From positions 25,846-89,845 of the forward strand of contig JNVV01000086.1 in assembly GCA_000733355.1 (NCBI GenBank): a stretch of 64,000 nt of DNA, read 5' to 3'. The notes beneath the pieces are model-generated. The model had not been told where the DNA came from and ran no database searches. It worked only from the letters and a program-made list of their open reading frames with translations. Both the position numbers and the translations under genes were made by a program. The DNA comes from Falciphora oryzae (lineage: Eukaryota; Ascomycota; Sordariomycetes; Magnaporthales; Magnaporthaceae). The first letter of the stretch is position 1. Each line of letters begins with the position of its first letter. This document shows, piece after piece, positions 23,190 through 33,586 of this stretch.

Positions 23190-26100
23190 AAACGCCTATT
23201 AAAATCCCTATAGTAATAACAATCCTATATTAGAATATGGGAAAAGGAAACGGAAAAAGAGATATACCGCTTTTTAGCAAAAAGGAATACGACATAATAG
23301 CTATATAAAAACCGGAGCTAAACCGGCACGGAGACCCGAAAAAACCGGCCGGATGCAATTACGAGCTAATATACTACCAAGCAGGCATAAAATCGAACGC
23401 AACACTATACGTCCACCAACAACTAAACCCGGCAACGTGGAAAAGCCGGAGCGGACACGATTAGGCAGCAATTACATTACAAACCCTAATAAAAAACATC
23501 GACATTTACTTAATATATTCGCCAAACCCCCGGGCATTAAGAAAATGGCATACCCCCTTAACCGAAATCAAAACAACACCGCCTCGGAACTACGCCGTAC
23601 TAGTAAGGGATTTTAACATGCACTACCCAATATGGGATATGCATAATCGGGAAAACGCTAAATCCGAACTACTATTTGCGCTAGCGCACCGGTAGCGGCT
23701 CGAACTAACAACGCCTTACGGGGAAATAATAAAAAAAAGGTTCGGCGAACGAGAAAGCACTATCGACCACGCGTAGGTATCCGATACTTTAGCTATTAAA
23801 TACGAAGGCAGGGACGACGAAATAAAGGGGTCGGACTACCATTTTCAAATGATTTCGATCAATTACAAAGCGGAGCCGCTCCGCAAAAGGAGGGCAAAAG
23901 GATAGGTATAGAAAAAGGTTAATACCAACCTTAAAAACGACAAAAAAAAGGCGCTACAACTAGCCAAACAATATATCGAAATTAAAAACATAAAAACGCT
24001 AAACGATATAAATAACCAAATAGATACACTAATAAACCAACTAACTTAAATCGCTAACGAGCTAGCACCGAAACGAAAAACCACAACAAGTTTTAAACTA
24101 ACACCGTATTAGAATTCGACGCTTACGAAACTAGCTAAAAAAACGAAGCGGTGCTAACGCGCATACACACGGCTAAAAACACAAAAAAGCTACGAGAAAT
24201 TAAAAGCAGCCGATAAAGCTTTTATTAAGGAAAAAAGGAAAGCTTTTAACGCACATTAAAAGGAGTTTATTAAAAAGGCGTTAAAAGAATAGGATTTAAA
24301 GCCTGTTTTTTAAAATATCGAACGATAAGCGAAATTACGGAGCTATAAAAAACGGGACCCAACCAGGTTACCGGACCTAAACTAGCTTAAAAAAGGAAAT
24401 TAAAAGCTAGCGAACTTTTACGCTAATAAAGCCACAGTTCTAACAGCTAAATTTTACCTTAACCCGGAAGCGGACCTAATAAACGTCGGGGATACCACGT
24501 TCGAAAATTACACTTTTACTAACCCATTTCCAATCAATTACCGAATAAACCCCAAAAGAAACGAAATATTAACGGCTTTAAAAAGAACCCGGAATTAAAA
24601 AGCCCCGGGAGCGGATAACCTACCGAACGGACTATTAAAAGCGTACGGGGAACTATACTAAAAAGCTATATTTAAAATAGCTAACGCCAGCTTTAAACTC
24701 AAATATTTTCCAAAGCGCTTCCGAAACGCACTAACGGTAATGCTCCTTAAACCGGGGGAAAATACGGAAAATAAAAAAACAATAAAAGGGTAGCGACCGA
24801 TCGCACTCCTTTCGTCCATATCCAAAATTATAAAAACGATCGTAAAAATACGGATTGCAACCAAGGCGGAAAAAAGAGAACTATTACCGGAAAGGCAAAT
24901 GGGTAATAGAAAAAAACGCAGCACCAAACTCGCTATTAAATAAATGATAAATACCGTAATAACGGCGTAAAACCACGGCGTTACAACTTCGCTACTACAG
25001 CTCGACCTATTAGAAGCATTCGATAACGTCAACCACACTAAACTTTTCGATACCTTACGAAAATAAAAATTCCTACCAAAAACAATTAGGTGGATTAAAA
25101 GCTAGCTAATAAGCAAAACGGCCCGGTTCCAGTTCGATAAAAATACGTTTACACCTATACAAATAATAGCAAAAATACTATAAAACTTACCACTTTTACC
25201 TATACTATTTATTTTATATATCGCGTCGCTTTACGATAAATTGGAAAAAATACTAGGGATAACGGTAGTCGGCTTCGCCAACGATACTAACCCCATAGCA
25301 GTAAAAAAAACCACAGCGGAAACGGCCCGGCTGCTAAAACGGGCTTAAAATACGTGCTAAATATAGGCAAAAAAAACAAAAATAACGTTTAACGCGGCCA
25401 AAACCGAACTACTCCATTTTATTAAAACTTTAAACCAAACCCGGGTCCGTACCGGAAACATACAGGTGCAACTAACGCTATCGGCGAAATTCCTAAAAAT
25501 TTAGCTAAATTATAAATTAAATTTTAAACGCCTATATTAAATAAACAAGCGGCAAATAAAAAAAATAGTAGCTTGCGGTAATAAAATTCGCGGCGGTAAC
25601 GTGGGAAAGCAGCTTCGCACGCGCAAAGCAGCTATACGCGGTCGTATACCGTAATACATTGGTTTATAAAGCGGCAGCCTACCACCTATTAACGGAACCC
25701 TAAAATCGGCCCCGGAACGCAGCTAAAAAAATAGCGAAAAAACAAAAAGCATATTTTAAAATAGTAGCTAAAGCTTATAAAGCAACCTCGTTAGCACACC
25801 TCGAAACAAAAACCTACGTACCGCCTTTAAATTTATATTTAAACAAAAAGGTTATAAATACGGCAAATAAATGGAAAAAAACTGGGATAACGCAGCGTAT
25901 TAACGAAATAATAGCGAAAGTAGCGGACCGCTTCCAAAAATTCGGTTATAAAAAACGAAAAAGAAGGCCCCACCCCCAAAGCGGACAAGCGAAAAGAAAG
26001 TAGGTAATACGATAGGACCGGCCCGAAATAGCGCTAAAACCGAAACGAGCACCCGTCCCTTACGGAAAGGATTGGAAATCCAAATACAAACACGTAAAGC

Positions 26101-26760
26101 GCTAAAACCTTAACGTAACAATGGAATAGAAGCTAAAAATAGCCAACACGACGGCAATAGCGAGGAAAGCGAACCGGTACAAGACCGCGTACCCAGCGGA
26201 CAACCTCCTGTTTACGGAAAAAATGGTCAAATACTACGAAAGGATGCCAAAAGCATATAACTCGGTAGCAATCCAAATCAAAACGGAAAAACTAGGGCTA
26301 AACTCGTTCCTATTTAGCAAAGGCGTACCCGACGCGGTAACGCTACTATGCGAATGCGGCAGCGGATAAAAGGAAACAACGTGGTACGTATTAACCCAAT
26401 GCGCCCGATAGGACAAACAGCGGGAAAGCACCGGGCTAACGCAAATAAATAGCCGGAAAGCGTATTTCGAGCTATAAGAAATAGGGGGCACACCGTTTAA
26501 AAAAATAGCACGCATAATATTTCGCACAAAAAGATTATTAAATTTTAAGGCGGCTAAAAAAGCAAAAAAGGAACGTATAAAAAAAAAAAGGAAAAGCAAC
26601 GATACCGAACCGAAAACCAACCGAACCAAAAAAAACCATAAAAAAGCAAACGAAAGCACCATACCCGAAAAGCGAAAAGGAAAAAAAAACCACGCAAATA
26701 CCGACGCTACGCAACTAAGCCGCTATAAGGGGAAAACCGAAAAAACTACTAAAGGGGGTT
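23190..26760 (+). pseudogene. LINE-2 ORF2 (endonuclease, reverse transcriptase; decayed)
   Basis: APE-type endonuclease at the start (YIRIWEKE near 23225; RDFNMHYPIWDMHNRENAK near 23605-23660), then a linker. Reverse transcriptase lies near 24480-25550: KAPGADNLPNGLLKAYG, RPIALLSSISKIIK, LLQLDLLEAFDNVNH and GFANDTN, where the catalytic FADD is now FAND, a RIP-type Asp-to-Asn change. The C-terminal motif CECGSG...TTWYVLTQC at about 26348-26402 closes the protein, followed by a Lys-rich tail. No RNase H box was found between the RT and the zinc motif, although decay makes this uncertain. Antisense hydrophobic frames here (24658-25038, 26234-26662) are shadows. Confidence 0.85.
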
Positions 26761-26789
26761 GGTAAAAGGACGATAACGGAGGCTATTAT

Positions 26790-28172
26790 CGTTTATATCC
26801 CGTTTTATTTTATTAAAAACGTCCTTCCGGCATTCCAATAGTATTTTATCGAAAACGTCCTTAGTAACGTTTTGCCGAAAGGAAATTTAAAAAATACCGT
26901 AAAGTTAGCGGACTAAAAGCGGATAGCAAAAGCGAAAAAACAAATATATACCCGTATTTTAGCCCGTTTAAAAGCCAGCTTTTCCATCCGAATGCGATTT
27001 TCCGTATTCCATTTAGCAACGATCCTTTCGGCCCAACCCGATATGGTTTAGCCCGGGGGCATTATGTTACCGGAAGGGGAGCGGACCAAACCCGAATTAC
27101 CAAAAGCAGCTACAGTAACGAAGGCATTCCCAAAACTAATAGGGAACGAGCGGCCAAACCCGGCGCCGGAAGGAATACCGGACCGTTTAAAAATATCCTT
27201 CGAAATACGGCAATACCCGGCGATCGCATGCTCCAAACCGGTATAGCAAATTTAAAACGAAAAAAAATGTTAGGATAAAACAAATAGCGGCCCGGAACAA
27301 AGGCGGTATACATTTTAGCAGCAATATAAACATCCGCAAACGCAGCATCGCGGTCCGCACTGGTTTTAGGCAAAGATTGCATATAGCGATAGTAGGCACG
27401 AAAAACAGCGGCAACCTGGTCCTCGGAACCAATAAAAAGCTACCGCAACGGGAATGAAACGTTAGCGACGAAATCGCGAACGGATACCAAAAGGAAGCCA
27501 CCAACCTAAACGCAAGCACTACGAAACTAAGCGCAGCCCACGCAAATAAAGCCCTTAGTAGCTGGAATTACCACGTTAGCAAAACCGGAAACGGAGCGGA
27601 AAAAAGCAGGATAAGGAGCGCTACACACAAGCCTTATAGTAGCACTAGCGTATAACACCAGCACCGTCGATACCGTTAGCGAAACGCTAAAAACAGCCAA
27701 CATACATTTTGCACGAAGGATTAGGAAGTTAGCGAAGCGGAACAGAAAGGATAACGGGGCGGCAAACATATACTATATCGTCGTAGGAAACGCAGTTATC
27801 GGGGACCTCGACCGCCGGCAAGTACTCCGATTAACTATACAAGCGGTAAGGTTAGGAAAAAAAAAGGAAATTAGCTACAAAACCGGGAAAGGAACGGGAT
27901 AAAGCCGCACCTACAGCTTTAACATAAGGGTTTTGGACGCCGTCGCCCGAACCGCCGTCGCTCGAACCGTCGCCGTCGTTTTCGTCCGCAAACGGAAAGC
28001 GACTGAAAGGACGACTGCCATTGCTACTACTACCACTACCACTGCCACTACCACTAGCTATAACGGCGGAAGCGGCGCGGCCACCGCCCGTAACTCCGCT
28101 ACTAGGATTGCCACCGCGACCGCTACTACCACCACCGCGGGGAGATTTGGGAGCTTTATTTTTAAAAGCCAT
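26790..28172 (-). pseudogene. Unrecognised minus-strand coding relic with Gly/Ser-rich N-terminus
   Basis: I do not recognise this protein. A minus-strand ATG at 28172 starts MAFKNKAPKSPRGGGSSGRG, followed by a Gly/Ser-rich and then Asp/Gly-rich stretch and NPYVKAVGAALSRSFPGFVANF. It then hits a stop after a T9 run near 27860. One frame remains protein-like further on: VSYDDIVYVCRPVILSVPLR, RDFVANVSFPLR, SEDQVAAVFRAYYRYMQSLP, ADVYIAAKMYTAFVPGRYLF and, near 26800-26900, NVTKDVFDKILLECRKDVFN. Stops are scattered as in the RIP-mutated elements. The direction is opposite to LINE-2, and tandem repeats lie upstream. It could be ORF1 of another LINE, an unclassified element or a captured gene. There is no catalytic motif to decide. 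Confidence 0.4.
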
Positions 28173-28613
28173 ATTGCAAAAAAACAGGAAACGGAAGGGA
28201 AACAAGGCGCGAGCGAGCAAAAACCTAAATGTAGGCAGGAGAAAAAAAAGCACGGGCAAAAGGGCAGGACCGGAAATAGTGGTAAAAAAAAAGCGAAAGG
28301 GAAAAAAAAAGGAAGGAAAAAGGGCCTTTTATAACTAGGAAAAAGAAGGCCGGTAGAAACCCGGATCCGGAAGGAAATAAAAGGAAGTTACTACCAAAAA
28401 CCACAACGCACAACAACGTAGCAACAAAAAAAAGTCACCCAAATAACGCGATCTAAAAAAAGGGAAGCAACCAACAAAAAGATTAAATGCAAGCCACAAA
28501 GGCGACCCGAACCGCACGCGGAGCAACGGCCCCGGAAACGGGCACCCACAAAAAGCTAAATCACCCAAAATCACGAAACAAAACGCCGGACCCGGAGGGC
28601 CCGCCCGCGGCTG
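28173..28613. other. Purine-rich region upstream of the unknown relic; no gene seen
   Basis: A/G-rich on the + strand with long Lys-rich spurious frames (28200-28340). A GC-rich patch at 28580-28612 includes a partial copy of the tandem repeat start (GGACCCGG). It probably forms the 5' untranslated part of the minus-strand element. Confidence 0.4.
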
Positions 28614-28859
28614 GGACCCGGAGCAGAGCCGGGCCAACTTACGCAAAAAAGCTACATTAGAACGCTACAATACGAATACCAACATAAACGTTTCGCTACG
28701 AAAGCGAAACCCGATACCAAAGTGCTGCCCCGGTTAGGACCCGGAACGGAGCCGGGCTAACTTACGCGGAAAAGCCACACCAAAACGCTACAACATAAGT
28801 ACTAACATAGCCGTTTCGTTACGAAGGCGAAACCCGGCACCAAAGCGCTACCCCGGCGT
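28614..28859 (-). repeat. Two tandem 123-bp repeats
   Basis: Units 28614-28736 and 28737-28859 both begin GGACCCGGA and contain GAGCCGGGC, AACTTACGC, a hairpin (GTTTCGCTACGAAAGCGAAAC in unit 1) and CCCCGG at the end. They lie upstream of the minus-strand relic, where monomer repeats often act as promoters in LINE 5' regions (inference). Confidence 0.8.
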
Positions 28860-29140
28860 AACATACCCTTATTCCCTTACGTACTTTCCTTTTATTCCAC
28901 TGATTATAAGGACGCTTCCACGACGGAACCTTTACGAGCAGTCGTATGAAAATAAGCAGACGGTACCACTGTTTAATATAGCAGGACCGTATACGAAAAG
29001 CAGATATGGTTTTTACTCCCAAGCTCCGGAGCGGGGGCGATACGCACCCGAGGACAAGTTCAAGGGTTTTTACATGTAAATACTATATAGTAGAGGCACC
29101 GAGGTTTTTTACAAACATAACGGACGTATGAATATATATA
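28860..29140. other. Spacer, no feature recognised
   Basis: 281 bp of moderate GC without RIP signs. It ends in an (AT)n tract at about 29130-29142 that supplied the TA target of Pogo-C. No convincing frame. Confidence 0.5.
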
Positions 29141-29240
29141 TAACGTGGTCCATTAGCGAGTCGCGCATATTACCGAGTCGCGCGTTTTCCATCGCGACCC
29201 GCGTTTCCCACTTCCAATCTCAATTCCTTAACAACCACAA

Positions 29241-30424
29241 ATGGCATCGATATCGAAAAAAGCTAGGATTGTTTTCGCTATATAGGCAATCCAATTTAAT
29301 CGGGGACTGAGTTTGCGTTCGGCAGCTAAAATTTACGATGTTCCTAAATCCACACTGCGCGACCGACGCGCCGGCCGACCTGTTCGACGCGATAGCAAGC
29401 CCAATACCCGGAAATTGACGGAATCCGAAGAGCAGGCGTTTATTAAATACATACTCGAGCTGGATTCCCGCGCATTTCCTCCCCGGCCTTTTAGTGTTGA
29501 AAATATGGCCAACCGATTGCTCGCCGAACGCGACGCGGGTACCGTCGGCAAGTGTTGGATCGCGAAATTCGTTAAACGCCGCCCGGAGCTCGGCACGCGC
29601 TGGATTCGAAAGTACAATTACTAAAGGGCTAAGTGCGAAGATCCTAAGCTCGTTTTTACGTGGTTCGACCTTGTACGGAACATTGTGGCCAAATATAGCA
29701 TCCTGGATAACGACATTTACAACTTCGACGAAACCGGCTTTTTTATGGGCATGATCGCCGCCGTTATAGTTATTACAACGTTAAAAGGCCGTAGCAAAGC
29801 AAAGCTGGTCTAACCTGGCAACCGGGAATGGGCTACAGTTATTTNNNNNNNNNNNNNNNNNNNNNNNNNNNNNNNNNNNNNNNNNNACAACTTCGACGAA
29901 ACCGGCTTTTTTATGGGCATGATCGCCGCCGTTATAGTTATTACAACGTTAAAAGGCCGTAGCAAAGCAAAGCTGGTCTAACCTGGCAACCGGGAATGGG
30001 CTACAGTTATTTAAAGGGTTAACTATTGCGGTTGGGCGATCCCTCTTTTTATTATCGTTAAAAGGTAGTACCACTTAGCCAATTGGTATTCGGAAACCGA
30101 CCTCCCACGCAATTGGGTTATTGCAATAAGTTTTAACGGGTGGATTACGAACGAGCTCGGTTTGGAATGGATCCGGCATTTCGATAAACACATTGTATCG
30201 CGTATAAAAGGCCCTTATCGTTTGTTAGTGCTAAACGGCTACGAAAGCCACTATTCGACGGATTTCGAGCTTTATTACCAGGAATACAATATTATTACGC
30301 TTTGCATGCCTCCGCATTCGTCTTACTTCCTTTAACCATTTAACGTTAGGTGCTTTAGCCTAATGAAAAAGGCGTATGGTCGGCAAATCGAAAACCTAAT
30401 AAAATTACACGTTAGCTACGTAAC
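29241..30424 (+). pseudogene. Pogo-C transposase, N-terminal two-thirds (RIP-mutated)
   Basis: Starts at ATG 29241 (MASISKKARIVFA, MASTS-type N-terminus) and continues through the helix-turn-helix (RSAAKIYDVPKSTLRDRRAG), the CENP-B-type region (open 29313-29621, RKLTESEEQAFIKYILELD) and the first Asp (NFDETGFFMG). Then come an N gap and the second Asp region (LLVLNGYESHYS, Asp already Asn). Many stops at Trp or Gln codons. Because 29719-29844 is repeated exactly at 29887-30012 around the gap, this stretch is over-long as assembled. The remaining third is at 44704-45348. Confidence 0.88.
29845..29886. other. Assembly gap (42 N) with exact 126-bp duplicate flanks
   Basis: 29719-29844 and 29887-30012 are identical over 126 bp. 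They would normally be a single stretch of transposase, so two overlapping contigs were probably joined without merging. Confidence 0.95.
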
Positions 30425-30719
30425 TGTCACACGGAAGACCCCGTGGACCTAACTAGTCGGCATCACGAGTCGGCCTTACGGAGGTTCGGAGACCCGCATA
30501 GGCGGTCAACGGCTCCAAAGCCAAGCGGTAAAGGTTGGAAGGCAGTGTGAATCATGTACTCGATACTTCGCACGGATCACAAAAGGTCTATATAAACCCT
30601 GCCATCTCCTATATCTTCCACGAAAAATTCCTTCTTCCTCAAGCATCTCTTAAGCCCATAAAAAGATTATCTGCAATTTAGAAATTCTTTCTCCAAGCCG
30701 TTTTTAACCCCTTGTTACA
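30425..30719 (+). repeat. Gypsy-3a 5' LTR
   Basis: 295 bp, TGTCACACGG...CTTGTTACA. Same length as the 3c LTR (44409-44703). Target duplication GTAAC directly left. Contains a TATA box (30588-30596) and, at 30662-30670, AAAGATTAT complementary to the putative self-primer site. Confidence 0.93.
30588..30596 (+). promoter_or_regulatory. TATA box in the Gypsy-3 LTR
   Basis: CTATATAAA within the LTR, kept in all Gypsy-3-related LTRs (44409-44703, 33301-33586, 20285-20628, 62752-63073). The self-primer complement lies about 70 bp downstream, so the transcript would start in between if the self-priming reading is right. Confidence 0.6.
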
Positions 30720-30720
30720 A

Positions 30721-30732
30721 ATAATCTTTCTA
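30721..30732 (+). promoter_or_regulatory. Putative self-priming site of Gypsy-3
   Basis: ATAATCTTTCTA begins two bases after the 5' LTR; there is no TGG tRNA primer site. Its reverse complement TAGAAAGATTAT is found intact in RNA sense in the LTR of copy 3b (33350-33361) and with one G-to-A change in copies 3a and 3c. Confidence 0.6.
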
Positions 30733-30818
30733 CGCTTTGCCCCCTAACGGAAGCCTTACTATCTTTCCTCCTAAGCTTTGGAAAAGCCCTGTCAATCGGT
30801 ACCCCTAAGCCCCAACTG

Positions 30819-33300
30819 TTGCCTTTTTTAGCGAATAAAACCCTAGGGCCACACCATAAACACTTTAACTGTCACCGGTGTTCTCGAACGGGTAAAAGCG
30901 AAAAGAATATACAAGAGGGTCGTTTCACCCTCTCAATCGCCCTAAAGAAACCACGGGATTCCAAAAGAGGCCGGAAATTCTCCCTTATACCCTTAGGATT
31001 TTACGCTGCCTAGGAATACAAAGAACCGGACCCCCTCATCTCGTCTGCAACGACATCTCCTTCCCTACCAAGCGACTTTGGCATGCCGGCTATGGAATCC
31101 CCTTTTTTGCCTAGCGATTCCGATATGCCTGCTGATACTATGCCGGCCCAATTTGAAAAAGCGGCCGGAAAAGCCCCCAAAGGCCCCTCCCGGTCTGCAC
31201 CGAAAGAACGTTAAAATACACCTATGCTCGACGATTAAAGGGCACTTATCCTATATTCGGCACCCCCCTTCGACATAGCCCTCGAACAACAAGCCCTTAT
31301 ATCCGTAAAACGCCTTCAAAACCCCCCGGGCTGGATAACCGAAATCCAGCGGGAATTCATCAATACGCACGAAGCAATTTCGGCCCTATCCCGAGGTGTA
31401 AGCCAGGAAATCCTCGCCAATCGGGAACAAATCCGCGAAATCAGGACCCATTACGACCGCATCACCCACGCGTACCATACCGTCGTTTCTTTATATAAAA
31501 AAGGCCTAATCGCTTCCGCCGATTAACAAAAGGCATTCCGGCAACGGATTATCGGAAAAAGCCAGGCATTTGCACAACAAATCTGGGCCACGGTCGCCAC
31601 TTTAGCCGGAAAACAACGAACCCGTTCGGAAGCCCTAGTTCAGCTTCGGAACGTTACTCGGGCACAGCAACAACACTTGCAAAACCTACAAACACGACTT
31701 TCCACCTTCGAGGAAGGAGTTACTAACTAGGCCGTTAATAAAGATGCCCAAATCCAAAATCTCCTAATTAAGAAACACGTATCGCCCGAAGCCCTTACTA
31801 ATGCCGAACGGCGCATATTAGCCCAAACGCATCAGCTCGTTAGGGACGCCGTACGGGAAAGCCGGCGACTTGCGGCACAAAGAAGGCGGCCTAAATCAGC
31901 TACGGTACTTTCGGCCCTCCAAAGGTCGTCCCTTCCACCGGGCTTACGTTAAAGCATTCCAAAAAAGGAAAAACCCGTCCCTTTTATAAAAAAACCGCTA
32001 CCCCAATCGGCGCTTAAAACGTCGGCATTATCACGCCAGGGTTTTCAAAACCCCCTATCATCCGATAACCTCCGACGGCAACAAGTTCGGGCTATTGCCT
32101 CCGCTGCCCAACAACAGTACAAGGCCGCAACGGCAGGTCCCAGGCACTCCGGAAGCCTCGGAGAACTTCTTTAGGGGCTTTCCCAAAAGCCACTTAACGA
32201 AACCCCCAAGCATATTGCTATTCCTTCGGAACCTTCAAAACCTTCGGACTCCTCCTCGGAAAACGATGCCCCCGAAAATAACGGACGGGCTTCCAAGGAC
32301 CCCGATTTGCGGGACCTTATCAAAGCCATCCAACAAGGAACTGCTCGCCCGCGTAGTCCGATCCCTACGGCCGTCATCAACCCAGTCCAGCTTAATAAGC
32401 CACCCAGTTACGACGGCAAGGACCTGGCTAAATTTAGGCTATAATAGCTTCGCGTTACCTCCTATATGGAAACCTACGTTAAAAGCTTTCCTAACGATAC
32501 AGTTAAAGTCAACTGGGTCGGGTCCCTATTTACGGAAAACGCACAAGTTTGGCACCATTAACGCCTTCGGTCCCTTCGAAGCGCGCAGCTCGAAAACAAC
32601 TGGCGGGCCTATTCGGCGGCACTACAAGAACGCTTCCGGGACGCTACCGAACACCACCGCAACGCTAAAAAAATGCGGGAGCTTAAATACAAAGGAAATA
32701 CCGTTTAGTACCTTACTAAGCTCCTTAACCTTAACGAAACGGTCCAATAGTCCGGCGTCATATTCAGGGAGCACATTTCCCGCACCCTTCCAAAGGAAAT
32801 TACCAAATTGGTATATTCCCGTTGCGGAGAAGTCCCTAATACGGACGAAAAATTCCTCGCCGCAATCCAGGAAGCCGGCAAAATCCACGAGGTTATGCTC
32901 CAGGACCCTGGGCTAACCCCGAAGGATAAGGGAAAAGACGAGCCCGTTTCGACTTCGGAGCGCTCGAACGCGGGCCGTCGCTAAAGCAAGGGCTCCAAAG
33001 ACAAAAGCCAAAATCCATCCTCAAACTCCCGTTCTGGAAAGAAGGCTAACGATAAGGCCGACAAAAAGAGTAACGTTTGGACTACGACCAAACTGGCACT
33101 CGAAGGGGTCGAACAACGCGATATCGACGCACGAAAGTTGGCTAAGGCCGACTGCTGGCGCTGCGGAAGAGAAGGGCACTATACGTTGGAATGCTACGCC
33201 AAAAAGGACACCAACGGCAAGGAACTTCCTTCTGCACCTGCAAAAACGGCCGGAGCCAAGTCTATCCTTAAACGCTTTGCGACGGACGAATAGGAGGAAC
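30819..33300 (+). pseudogene. Gypsy-3a gag, truncated by copy 3b
   Basis: Gag from ATG 30819 (MPFLANKTLGPHHKHFNCHR). In order: a CHRC-containing start, an acidic Pro/Ser-rich part (about 31020-31250), a coiled-coil-rich region (31330-31930, EIQREFINTHEAISALSR...), a linker, a capsid (about 32380-32900, NPVQLNKPPSYDGKDLAKF... and KEITKLVYSRCGE), a basic linker and the zinc knuckle CWRCGREGHYTLEC near 33150-33195. About a dozen TAG/TAA stops replace Gln or Trp. The frame ends abruptly at 33300, where the LTR of copy 3b begins. A 273-codon open frame at 32095-32916 in another phase is a shadow. Confidence 0.9.
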
Positions 33301-33586
33301 TGTAACAAGGGGTCAAAGACGGCTTGGAGAAAGAATCTCTAAATTGCAGATAATCTTTCTATAGGCTCAAAAGATGCTTGAGGAAGAAGGAATCTTTCCT
33401 GGAGGACATAGGAGATAGCAGGGTTTATATAAACCACCCTGTAATCCGTGCGAAGTATTAAATACATGATTCACACTGCCCCTCCGGCCTTCGGCCTTTG
33501 GGCCTCGGGGCCGTTAGGCACCTATACCGGTTCCCGGACCTTCTGTGGGGCCGATTAGGTGAGTCCACAGGTTCTTCCGTGTAACA
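33301..33586 (-). repeat. Gypsy-3b 3' LTR
   Basis: 286 bp, TGTAACAAGGGG...CCGTGTAACA on the + strand. Minus orientation is shown by the adjacent pol and by a purine tract (AAGAGGAGGATA on the minus strand, 33587-33599). Confidence 0.92.

Larger units (their letters stand above)
21430..26765 (+). mobile_element. LINE-2: Tad1-like non-LTR retrotransposon, RIP-mutated, both ORFs
   Basis: About 5.3 kb with ORF1 (zinc-knuckle RNA-binding protein) and ORF2 (endonuclease, reverse transcriptase, terminal zinc motif), the order of fungal Tad1-clade LINEs. TGG and CAG/CAA codons are largely TAG/TAA, and the sequence is A-rich on the + strand. Ends are not sharply defined: GC-richer sequence starts near 21430, and a run of pyrimidine- or purine-rich sequence follows 26765. 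No target duplication was found. Confidence 0.85.

Noticed and set aside
24658..26662. Minus-strand frames in LINE-2 (126 and 142 codons)
   Set aside because: RIP removes stops on one strand while creating them on the other; recognisable RT and zinc motifs lie on the + strand.
28021..28338. Lys-rich or Pro-rich + frames
   Set aside because: Low-complexity complement of the Gly/Ser-rich minus-strand relic; no independent support.
32095..32916. 273-codon + frame in the Gypsy-3a gag
   Set aside because: Out of phase with the gag frame that carries the coiled-coil, capsid and zinc knuckle; it is a shadow.
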